From Lineus longissimus (lineage: Eukaryota > Nemertea > Pilidiophora > Heteronemertea > Lineidae), in the NCBI RefSeq assembly GCF_910592395.1, contig NC_088312.1, forward strand, positions 1,116,001-1,180,000: DNA of 64,000 bases. The letters run 5' to 3'. The position numbers were made by a program, and so were the translations under genes. Shown here in pieces: positions 11,990 to 22,792 of this stretch; position 1 is the stretch's first letter; every line of letters begins with the position of its first letter. The notes beneath the pieces are model-generated. The model saw nothing but the letters and a program-made list of their open reading frames with translations, had not been told where the DNA came from and ran no database searches.

Positions 11990-14140
11990 TTATTCAATTT
12001 TGTTTTGTTTTCTTTATTCATCTCGTTAATTACATTTGCATTGCCCTTCCTTCATTTTGACGTGCACTCAACCTAATCAAATAAACTAAACCCATAAACA
12101 CCAGTATTTGCGAATCCTACATGTATGATCCCTGTGGTTCTCCATTAACTGGTACTGTTGCTCTGGATCTGGGGTTTGTAGAGAAGCACAGTCTTCGTGT
12201 TTTGGGGCACCCTGTATACGAGATGATTCACATAAATACTTGAGAACTCAGAAAAACTCAGAAAAATGAACATCGAGTTATTGGCAATGAATTGATGATA
12301 AGCTGATCAGTGGGCTGTATGGTTATGATTCACTTGAGTGGTTCTCAGAATAGAGTTTCGATACCTAGGATGCTGTAGGCATCTAGGACCTGGCCAGAGA
12401 TTCTTGGAAAACTCGATGTATCTTGAGATGGAGCTGGTTTGAATGGTTGTTCATTAGGTGAGCTTGGATCTTCCCAGGCAAGTGGTTTGCTTAACCCCCT
12501 TTCCTTTTGATGGGTTTTCTCTGTGCTCAAAATGAGTAATACAACTTGGGGTCTGCTTCAGACAGTAATACTTTAATAGCCATCTCACTGCCGCCCTGGA
12601 CCTGGATTTGACTGCATAAGAATGAGACATATTGCCACTGTCGGCCAAAACCTGCAGTCTTCAAAAGATCTGATCAGACATTGAGGTCATGCACGTCTTA
12701 AAGGGATAATACAGGAAGGAGCTAAAGTAGTGTTCAGATAGAGGCCGATAGGTGTCTCTACTGTCTCGCAGTACATCAACAGTGCAGGCTTGAACGAAGG
12801 CTCGAACAGACCTAGTTACGAGACACCTGTGAGGATCACCAATTAGACTCTTACCTCTATTCCCATTTTAAAGTTTCTCCGGAGAAAAGGAAGGACACCA
12901 TACCCCGCCCCCCCCCCCCCCCCCCCCCCCCAACTGTGCTGTTCAGGTCACCCCGAGGCGAAACCCAGAGACAAAAACCTACTTGCACACCCTAGCTCCG
13001 CCTGTAGTCCCCTTTTAACGGTGGGAACTGTCTGATCGTTTGAGCCTGTGTGTGTTGGCATTCTGAACATCTTCCGAGCTTCAGGGCCTTTCACCCAGTA
13101 CTTACCGAGCTAATGGAATGTGTGCACAAGGTGAGGACATACAACTGACCCTGGTATTCGAGGATGGACATCTACTGGCAGGTGTGAAGGCGGAGATGAT
13201 AATTACAATAAGCGCGATCAAAACTGCCGGTTTGCGGAAACTATCGACTGAAACGCCGAGATAAAGGAACTGAAAGGCATTCCATCACTCTGCTCACTCA
13301 TGAGATGGTTCGATATCTTAGGTGTCGGAGTCCTTCTGAGATGCGCAACATTCTTCAGTTTAGTGTTTTTTGGATGCCATTGGTGCATGTCACTTGGTGC
13401 AGTTGTAAGTTCGGCGAAGCAACGTAAATGTGATTGCTGGTTTTTCGTGGTTTATATAACGATGGCCATGAAACAACCAGTCAGTTATCAGATCTGACGC
13501 AAGTTATCCCAGAGACAAAAAGAAAAGCAACAAAAGTGTCTGTAATGTCACTGTAACAATTTGACAGTATATCCGAGACAAAGTCTCAAACCGACAGGAC
13601 AACGGACAATGACAGTCACAATCTGACATGGGCAGTAAGAGCATCAAACAAAGTCACGACTAGCCAGTGTGTGTCCTCCTCACTTTGTGACACCATCAGC
13701 CAGTGTCCGCGACTCTACAAGTGATATCATCGACGAATGCGCCCAAATATTCGTCCTCAGTCGGCCTTTATTCTCGTAAGATCGGTAAAAGGCTTCTTTC
13801 CTTCTCATCAGCGTGTATAAGCAGGGCGGGTCTCCCAGGCGTCTGATGATGATCATGGTGTACTTTTGGACACACGTTCTATAAAACTTCCTCTATAGAA
13901 CAAGAACAGGTATTTGAACTAAATCAAGTTTGAGATGAAACCTAGACCTCGAATCTTGTCCAGGGTTGTAGATGTTGTTGCTCCAGTAGGAAGCTTGCCA
14001 ACTGCAAGCAGTCAAAGCATCGCCAACGAGACTGCTGACTCATCTAACTACCTTTTTGATAAGGAATACCGATTAGATCCGAGTTTTAGTACTACGACTT
14101 GGGTTAGGGTAAGGGTTATTGGTGGTGAATAAAAAAACCC
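11990..14140. other. Intergenic stretch, no gene seen
   Basis: Only short unsupported ORFs occur. A run of 24 C at 12908-12931 is the only striking simple repeat. This is the gap between the 3' ends of RBM28 and of the minus-strand gene at 17 kb. Confidence 0.5.
12908..12931. repeat. Poly-C tract, 24 bases
   Basis: This is an uninterrupted C run, with CCCCG just before it. On the minus strand it is a G run capable of quadruplex-type structure. The length may be unreliable because homopolymers are prone to assembly error. Confidence 0.85.
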
Positions 14141-14149
14141 AAAAAAATG

Positions 14150-14320
14150 AAAACAATATTTGGACTTAGAAAATTTTTCATCCTCCAGAGTTGAATTTGT
14201 TCATAAGTTCAAAATTCTGAAAAATTTTCAAAGTCAAAATTTTTTTGGGGCTGATGATGTTTCTTCATTTTGAGCAGTAAAAAAGGTGAAAAAAATATTT
14301 GGACTTAGAAGTTCAAAATT
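14150..14320. repeat. A/T-rich dispersed repeat, copy 1
   Basis: This holds the words AAATATTTGGACTTAGAA and CTGAAAAATTTTCAAAGTC, a T-run, and GGGGCTGATGATGT followed by TTTTGAGCAG. The same words in the same order occur at 48582-48795. It is a dispersed family of unknown class, with internal repetition of the ATATTTGGACTT word. Confidence 0.75.
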
Positions 14321-15250
14321 GTGACAATCTTCCATAGAGTAACAAATAACACGAATGTAGACAAACATTTTTTATTTTCAAAATTATTCCTTGTACACAC
14401 GTTGTTTATTCATAATCTACATTGCGAACAGAGAGTGAATGTACATAATTTCTACAAGACCAAAGCCCTTCAATTGTCACGTATTTACATGAGAAAGATT
14501 GTTAACTTAACTAAACCATTGAAGATATACGCGAAGCTCGGCGATAAGAAAGAATATTCACATTTTGTAGGCATTGCTATAGGTTTCTTTCCAGTTTCTT
14601 TTAATCAATCATCTTCGTAGTCTAAAAAAGATTCTGCCTCTAGTGCGCATTCGGCGTTATATCCTGAACCTCATGGTCTATACTCTAAACATAGCCGGGG
14701 TATATCTTGATAAGATGCAAAAACCTTGGTGGTCAAGATGCCTATATACGGTTGCTTAAACCACCGAGGACGCCGTATAAGCACTTTAATTTCAGCGGTA
14801 CAAACATAAAGACCTGCTTTGTGTATATATAGAAGTTCACAGAAAGCGTACTATTTAACATAAACGATAAAATACTTTATTTATTATTCGTTGTTATCTG
14901 GTAACGAAAGCTTAGGCCTACATGTAGTCTGTCCAAGTTAACATCTAAAAAAACCAGTGCTCCCTTCCCCGATCGAGATCTTTTGAAGAAATAGGCCCCT
15001 TCAAGACTCTGAACAAAGTATGAGAGATCCTTACGGATTCGCCACAGTCAGCAACCCATGCTGATGACATTCACCAAATCCATTACAAAATTATTAACAA
15101 ACTCAGACAAAACAAACATACTAATCGCAACCATAAATCATGTTTCAAATGCTATGTACACAGTTTTATGTATAAGATTGCTATAAACAAAAGACCCCGT
15201 GGCCAATTGAAGCGCAACCAAGTCGGCCATTGCTGTACCTGCATCATCCA
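14321..15250. other. Intergenic stretch, no gene seen
   Basis: A 99-codon plus-strand ORF (14321-14620) has no recognisable domain, runs out of the repeat, and lacks a plausible start context. Nothing else stands out. Confidence 0.4.
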
Positions 15251-15269
15251 AGTTTCCAAACAGCTTTGA

Positions 15270-15430
15270 GTGGAGATTGGTGGCTTTGTTAGAGTGCTGG
15301 GCTCAGAAGGTTGCGGGTTCGACTCGCGGAGTGATCACCGCTACTTCATCTCCGTGCCCTGAAGCAAGAAAAAGCTTCTCTCCACCCATGAGAGCATAAC
15401 TGGTACAAGGCTTGCACAACCAGCATCCCA
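15270..15430 (+). mobile_element. tRNA-derived SINE, plus strand
   Basis: An A-box-like TGGCTTTGTTAGAGTGCTGG (15280-15300) is followed 15 bases later by a B box GGTTCGACTC (15316-15325), copying the layout of a tRNA with its pol III promoter. The flanks do not pair as an acceptor stem, so it is not a functional tRNA. The body continues into a non-tRNA part rich in AAGC and CTCTCC words. Its end is not clear. Confidence 0.7.
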
Positions 15431-16847
15431 GTGATTGACCAACAGTACTGTCCAAACAGCCCGACACTCCTGGTCCACGACTCTTAACGCAACAGAAACC
15501 GGCATGATCAGGGCTGATCGGATGAGCTTTTCGACAGCTCATGCAACAGCCAAGCACACAAACATTCATCAACCTCACCAAAAGAGTTTATCGAAAATAT
15601 CAGAAGTACTTTCGGTTATTTTACCACTCATTTCTGTAGTTCAACGAATTTTCCGTCGACGACGAAACAGCCTTCAGAATACAAAGCGATGGAAATGTCC
15701 CCAAGCGGTGCGGGTACGAGTCATTTTTTACAAATGTTATTGAATTTGATGAATTGTCTCTCGAGCTCATATCGCTTATCTATAAACATCCCTGATGAAT
15801 TTATCAATTTTCTTCCCATTTACCTTAGTTACGACAATCAGTTGATTAGACTGAAAAAAGCAAAGGTTTGTGTTGTTCACAGATACCCTATAGATGTGTG
15901 TTTGCCGTCGCTATGGTTAAGCGCTGTATTGATATGGCAACCTGTTGTTAGCCTGGTTCAACCACGTAGGCATATTCTCATGAATACAGAAGAGAAATGA
16001 TAGAAAAAAGAATTTACCATTGCGCAATTTTGGCAGTCTGAAAAACTCAGGTACAACATGACTGAACGATTCTAATACGAAATTTGATAAATAATCATAT
16101 ATATGAAGAATTAACATAGCATATCTAACCACCCTGATGAAGCTTTGATCGATTCATCGGTTCATTACAAGCGTGGGTGCTTCCATTTCGCATAATTGGA
16201 TCTACATGTAAGCCTCTTTGATGGATTATGGACTCACTACAGCAACGGACCGAGTGATCCCAAACAGTGACAGAGAACCTTGCCCCGGTGCACTCAGTCT
16301 GCAGAATATACAACGCCCTTTAGATAGAGACTGCGACAGCACCATCGAATCACTCATTTATCAAACATCCACATAGTATAATACAGAATCAGATATAAAT
16401 ATGTCAGAACTGGGCCCAGTTTCATAAAAGATATCATTTAGAGCAACAGGGTGGAAAAATGAAATTGTAGACAAAGTGGTGGAAATCTCCCGTTCCATCT
16501 CTTCAGGCCGAAAGGATATCTCAAAAGCTCTGCCCTGTCAACCAGATACTGACTGGTTAAAGGGAGATGGTCCTTAAGTACCATCGGACCCCCCCCCCCT
16601 CCTGCAATCATGCTGCATGCTATAGAGCTGGAGGCTAGATCTTGATCCGCGTAAAAGCGACAGACTGTCGTCAAAACTCCGCTCAAGGAAAGTGGTGACT
16701 GCCCCCTTCCGTCTTCAGTTGTTGCACTTGGAAACCTTTTATCTTTATATTGTTTTACGATACTGGGCCCGGCCTGATAGATACATATCAAACCTCTGTG
16801 TTTACCACTTGCTATTCCTCCTCAAACTGCATGGCTATAAGGCACTG
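15431..16847. other. Intergenic stretch, no gene seen
   Basis: Several 60-117-codon ORFs on both strands overlap each other and carry no recognisable domain. A run of about 11 C lies near 16590. On the minus strand this includes the 3' flank of the 158-aa gene; a TATAAA variant signal on that strand (16848-16853) lies about 42 bases after its stop. Confidence 0.4.
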
Positions 16848-16894
16848 TTTATAAACGCACTGTACAAAATCGTCCTTTCCATCACATCATGAGA

Positions 16895-17371
16895 TCAGTC
16901 AGGGGCTATCCTTTGTTTAGCATTTTTGTTCCGTTTTCTGTCAGGTCGCTTCAGCGCCGGGTACGTTGGTTTAGGCGTGGAATAGTTCTCTGATTCACTT
17001 GTTTTAGTCAGTAACTCATCCTCCTCTTCCTCCTTTTCTAACGGCGCCTCGGCAGCAGCCGCCGATAACTTCTGCGCAACTAAACCGTCCATGGATTTGG
17101 AGAAAGCAGAAAACTGACTCTTGATGCCATCGAGATCGTCCCCGGCCTGCTTCGGACTCGGTGCACTATCCTCATCCACTTCCTTTATTTCGTCAAACGT
17201 GATTGGTTGCGTCCTGTAACGTTGGCCAATCCGAGCAGCCATCTTCTTCTGTCGTCTGCTTGGCGCTGGGAAATCCTGATTTACATACAACCGCGAGAGA
17301 CGCTCCGGGAAGTGAGTGTCAAAGTGATAGAGGGGGTCTCTCACAGGATGATGGTGGGGATCGACCGCCAT
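16895..17371 (-). CDS. Single-exon 158-aa protein, family not recognised
   Basis: The ORF starts at ATG in AAGATGGCGG context, with an in-frame TGA 36 bases upstream, so this is its first ATG. The N-terminal part (residues about 5-65) is rich in His, Arg, Pro and aromatics ([36 protein letters not shown]) and reads like a conserved short-linear-motif protein. Residues about 80-110 could form one amphipathic helix. An acidic EEEEDEL run follows, and the end is basic ([12 protein letters not shown]). No signal peptide or membrane segment is seen. The biased composition and good start context suggest a real gene, possibly an intrinsically disordered nuclear or ciliary protein, but that role is a guess. 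A spliced 5' UTR is possible. Confidence 0.65.
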   Translation of the reverse strand: MAVDPHHHPVRDPLYHFDTHFPERLSRLYVNQDFPAPSRRQKKMAARIGQRYRTQPITFDEIKEVDEDSAPSPKQAGDDLDGIKSQFSAFSKSMDGLVAQKLSAAAAEAPLEKEEEEDELLTKTSESENYSTPKPTYPALKRPDRKRNKNAKQRIAPD

Positions 17372-20300
17372 CTTGGAAACGATCCAGTCCGCCTCCTCAA
17401 CTCAATAATTCCAGTTAGATCGCCAGCTTGAATGGTTCAGGTTTGGCAAGTAATCCAATGCTGGCCTGACCCGGACAGCCACGACGGCAGTCTCCTTTCT
17501 TCGACCTGCAACGGTAAAAATAAATCGTCATCAAAAAATGGTATAAGATTCATTCTGCGCTTGCTGAAAATGCTATTGGAGCGAAAAGGTCTTATAAGAC
17601 ATTTGCTGAAAGACAAATAAAGTAAAAAGGTCTTTCATTGAGACGTTTACTGAAAAGGAGATACATGAAAAGGTATTATACAGTTTATTGAGAATGTACT
17701 GCTGTAAAAAAAGAACATTATGAAGATGGGAGAAATATCACTGAAACGCATTGTCAAGTAAGTATTAAATAGCTTTCTGAAATGAGCATTCAGCCAGTAT
17801 TCAGCAGTGAGAACTGACTGCTTTGCCCTAATTGCAACCCCTGGAGATATTTCTCATTACGTAAACAACTCTGGCCGTCGTTTGCATAAGAAAAAACAGT
17901 CAACAACATCTTCGGTAAGACCAACATATTGCGAGTTCTGGTCCCCTGTAGGCCAATTACCTGTAAGCCCGCTCTTATAGTCTGAAGGTGGTTGAACCGG
18001 GTTGGAATATACGCTGGGGATACGCCATGAAAGTGATGAATACGGCCTGGTAACGACCAATATTTTATAAATTCTGGCTGAGTGATGACTGTGGAATTCT
18101 GCAGCCGGTGTGAGTATAGGCTATATGGCACCCACTGGGGTGATCAATTGGTTGTTAAGGTACAACGGGTAATTTACGGTAGTCACGTATCTTGCCGCTA
18201 CTTAGGAAGGCGAACTGGAGCCAGGCACCTCCGTATGAAACGATAAATTCTTCAGACGCTAAGTTATACATGTATTTCGTTAAAAGTTTAACACATCTCG
18301 ATGATTTGTACACGTTGGGGTTCAACGCAAATCAAGTGATCCTAGTATCCCCTAATTATCAGCAGCATAATGTCCACGCCTTGTCGAGGCTTTGGCTTGA
18401 TTGATCATGAATAATTCGTGATGGAATATAATCGCGAATGGACGTGTCCTTGAGCGGATTCTCCGAATGGTATGAACGATCAATGTAGGCTATCCTATTT
18501 CAGCACAGTTCCTTGCCCAGCCGGTATGTTTCGAAAGCGTCAAATGAAAGGTAACTGCCTGTACTCTCTAGGATTATGCCAGAGTGAAGTTAATGTAACA
18601 TTCCTGGTCGCGAGCAGGATCCTGAGTCTGGTGACATGGTTTAACTTACCTGAATGTTACGTGAATGTAAATTGTGATACAAAGGTATGAGACCGAGATT
18701 AGTCTTTGGATATGACTCTTTTATGGTACATTGTACATGATTTGGTCAACAAGTTACATCGCCTTGCGAGGTGACACTTTTTAGAGTTTCATGCAAAACT
18801 TCCTCTCCAACTCCTAGAATACCGATAAGACACTATCCCGCGGGTTCGGTCACACAAAAGGTCATACCCGCTTATCCAATAAGACCACCCATTACCCCCA
18901 GTGGAATCTTTCAGGTCTCATCAAGTTGGCCCCGTCATCTGTCAAATCGAAGTAAGCTTTTCATTCACGTGAGTAGAAATCGATGTTGGTTAATGTACGC
19001 TGTCGATCCTAACAGGGACCTTGGCGTGGAGTAACCAATAGCTATCGATATATTCAATATCTCACTAAGTTATAGAAATATACTCATATCATGGCAGGGA
19101 ATCAACTGAAATTGGGCGCCCTGGGGCGGTCTGACTATTACCTTCACGTTTTGAACACAACATCACAACAGATCTAGTTCCCTTTAGTAGTCAACACAAT
19201 ACGAAAGGATCGATTTGTTAACCGAGCCGTCCAGTAGCAGACTGATAACCCAAGTGGACCATTCCGAGACAGTACCAAATGACATTTTAACTCTGTTAAA
19301 TGGTCTGTAGATGACTGTTTCGGGTGGAATAGAAACACCAACAGTTTTTGATTTGATAGATTTTCCTGCTTTGAACACCATTGCTTCTTTTCCATTTACG
19401 TTCCCTTCTTTGTGGTGCAGGAAAATCCACTTTACGAGTCTGTTGACAACTTGTAAAGGATTACAATCGAGATGGCTTATACTGAGTTAGATCCTATCAT
19501 TTGACTAATATTCAGCGTCACAAGCATAGAATATCACAGGGATCTTCTCTGATCGGATAAGATAATAATGGATGACGCCGTGAGAGTATGTCAACCTATG
19601 ATATTGCAACAAGTCAAGGCAGGAATGTAGAGCAGGCCCTTTCGGGAAGAAGATCAGTCTTATCAGTACTTATGTTTACTTAAGTACTTCACAAGCTTGA
19701 ACATAACGTGAATGCAACAACTACAGAACTAATCTCACAACCATCACGATAAAACTTTTATCTGGTAGTATTAACTTAATGTCGAATAATTGTTGCTTTT
19801 TTCTTTGAGTATGCTTTCACGGCAGTGCATACAGTGATACGCCCTCTCAACAATTCGTTTCGACCATTTTTCAGTAAATCACCTGCCTTCCATACGATGG
19901 TAATACCCTGTCACGCGATAATTGAGTGTTGGTACCGGGAAAGAACTGGAGCCATCGGCCTTGAGGACTTTGCCAATGCCCCGAGACATTTCCAAGGAAA
20001 CTATTAGCTTGCCACACTACCGTACGTAAACAACAATAAGGTTAGTTTTGTCAGGTAGTGATGAAGTTGGTACACATTAGGAAGCACTTACTGCATGTAC
20101 CTGATATCCCACGTGCCAACCCGGAGTCAATCAACAAAGCAAGACCAATTAACAAAGTGCTTCATGTAAGACACGAATACTACCAGGCTCAGCGATGGAG
20201 TCGAATCAATGCACTTCCTGGTGAGATCGTGTAACTGTTCCTGTAATGATTGCGCTCATTTGTTAGGGAGGCGAGGTATTGTCAGCTGCTAATATTGCCC

Positions 20301-22360
20301 AAATGAGCTACGGTTTTTGATGTCAACAGTCATGGCGACCGCTGGAATTGGCCTTCAAAGCCGAGTAATGCTGATTGGTCCGTAACCAGTGTTACCTCCC
20401 AAATAGTGATGCTTTTTACAACCATGTTACAGGTATAAAAAGCCACATCCCTAGGATACCTCATTAAGGAACCCATTGATTGAGTACGCTAATTTCAAAA
20501 GCTAATGAAAGACACTGGAATCGAGACGAGGTAATTCCATCAATCTTCGTGACTGATCTACCGCTGCTGCGAGAGATTCCAATTGCAGACAGATATGGTA
20601 TGACCTCCAGGAGTTAACGTTTAAGTTTTAACATCGAGAGAAGTTGGACTGAGGCTGGGATAGAAGTAGCTACATTCATTACCGTTTACCTGTTTCAGGG
20701 AAATGGCACTATAGTATCGATTCGAATTTGAACAGCATGCGTGCGGGATTCTGTACCAATTAGCGTAATACAGGCGATTCCGAATTGCCGGTAATTGGCT
20801 TGAGGACATGCACGATCAAATTACACTGTTGACAGGTTAGGTTAGTGGATGTCGGCGCACCATTAAGGCTGATGACATTGCATTATCAATTCATGAGGAC
20901 ATAGAGATATGGATATCCGTTAGTCAGTTTCGATATATAGACAATGTCGACCCTACAGAGAGGCAATCTGTCCCCAGGCCAAAATGTGGAAACTATGTAA
21001 GCACAATACTCTATGATTCCTGCAGACCGTTTTGCCGATAAACTCATACTTGAAGTACATGTACATTAGGTCTATGAACATGATGAAGGCATTCTGCACA
21101 GTTCACATTGTTGCTTTCCGTTTGTTTCCTAGTCATCCTGTGGCTCGGAAACAGATGTTGCTGTTCGCCATCTTCCCCACATCCATCAATGGAAAGAATA
21201 ATCAATACCTTTTGAGACACGTCTTCGTCAAATTGATTATTGATTATAATAACACGATACTCATTTTCGTCCTCGCAACACTGATTGTCTCTCTCGATCA
21301 CCATCAAGCTGTTTCACGCACGTTTCCTCCATACATCGCCTTACGTACCGGTGCAGCGGTTGCCGCCCGTGCCAGCCTTTTCAGATAGAACAGGCCAATT
21401 ACGGTATCATCAACACGAGAACTGGTTAACTACAAGAAAGCCACCATGCTATCCTCTCTCGCTAATGAGAGGGAGAAGATAAGTCGAATCAAACAGAACC
21501 TAGAACCCATCAACAGATCAAAGGGGAAGTTATACCCCGGCTATTGGTAATGAGCTCTTTGGCTATTGATTGGCTTTCGATAGGTAGGTAAGTTATGAGG
21601 TGAAAGCTTTTGATACTGGGTTCGCCGACCATGGGAGGGATCGGAGGAGAAATACGCTGTACATTCCTGTGGTGAGGCTTAATATCACCTCTTAATCAAG
21701 TATGCCAAAATGAAGGTTCAAGCGTTACTTTAGATGGAACCAAGGATGTCGAAATGAAGACCTGTCCATGAATCTTCAGGCATATTCAGATAAACTTTGG
21801 AATGTGGTTTGGCTGGCAATGGTATGGAACGACGAAGAAATACGCTGAACATTGGGTGACCTAAAGTTGTTGCATCACACAAAGTCTCCATTTTGTAGAA
21901 AGATGGTGGACTCGTGTGTTGAATGGACGTTTGGGTTATGACCTCCTGATATCAGGCCTATGAATTTGATATTATTGCTTCGATTACATAAAAATTAAGA
22001 AAATCAATTCCACTTACCACTTTAGTAGGCCTATAACCAGTAAAGTCTGCAGTAATTGTGACTGTACAGATGTCAAGCACGATATGAAGCGATGTGATAA
22101 CGCCTATGTCTCTATTCACCTGAGTGTACGGTGGCATATTGCCCCAGGAAAGGCAAGCGCGGCAGACTTGCGATATCGATTGAAAGTCAACTCTTCCTGT
22201 ATCCTCGACATGCTGATGTGACATCTATTATATATTTATTGTCGTTATCACGGAGATCCCGGGACTGCGATCAGGTAGGCTCTTGTTAACTCTTTCTAGT
22301 GGATGAGAGATGAAGCGTAAAATTTGCGGATCGAACCAGATACGCATTTCAATTTTATTA
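17372..22360. other. Gene-poor stretch, nothing supported
   Basis: Only short ORFs (up to 118 codons) are present and none shows a domain or a consistent chain of splice sites. The first few hundred bases should hold the promoter of the minus-strand 158-aa gene. Confidence 0.45.
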
Positions 22361-22362
22361 GC

Positions 22363-22792
22363 CTTTGATTGCCGCAAAAGCCTCAGTAAAAGCACGCCCA
22401 GTTAGCCTTTGGTCAAGGGGATATGAATGCCGTTCAGGTTCAGGAAAAGCCCCTGTAAAGACACGCCCAGTTAGCCTTTGATAATGGTGATATGAATGCC
22501 GTTCAGGTTCAGGAAAAACCCAAGTAAAAGCACGCCCAGTTAGCCTTTGATCATGGCGTTGTGAATGCCGTTCAGGTCGGAAAAGCCCCTGTAAAGACAC
22601 GCCCAGTTAGCCTTTGATCATGGCGTTGTGAATGCCGTTCAGGTCGGAAAAGCCCCTGTAAAGATACGCCCAGTTTGCCTTTGATCATGGCGTTGTGAAT
22701 GCTGCTCATGTTCAGGAAAACCCCTGTAAGGACACGCCCAGTTTGCCTTTGGTCGTGATGTTGTGAATGCCGTTCAGGTCGGAAAAGCCCTG
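22363..22792. repeat. Minisatellite, six units of 67-69 bp
   Basis: The word CACGCCCA (or TACGCCCA) recurs at 22393, 22462, 22531, 22598, 22665 and 22733, so units are 69, 69, 67, 67 and 68 bp. Units share AGTTAGCCTTTG and GAATGCCGTTCAGGT. The minus-strand ORFs here read a 23-residue repeated peptide only while the unit is 69 bp and break when it becomes 67 bp, which argues against coding. Confidence 0.9.

Noticed and set aside
15280-15326. Possible true tRNA gene with A and B boxes
   Set aside because: The acceptor and anticodon arms do not pair; the layout fits a SINE head.
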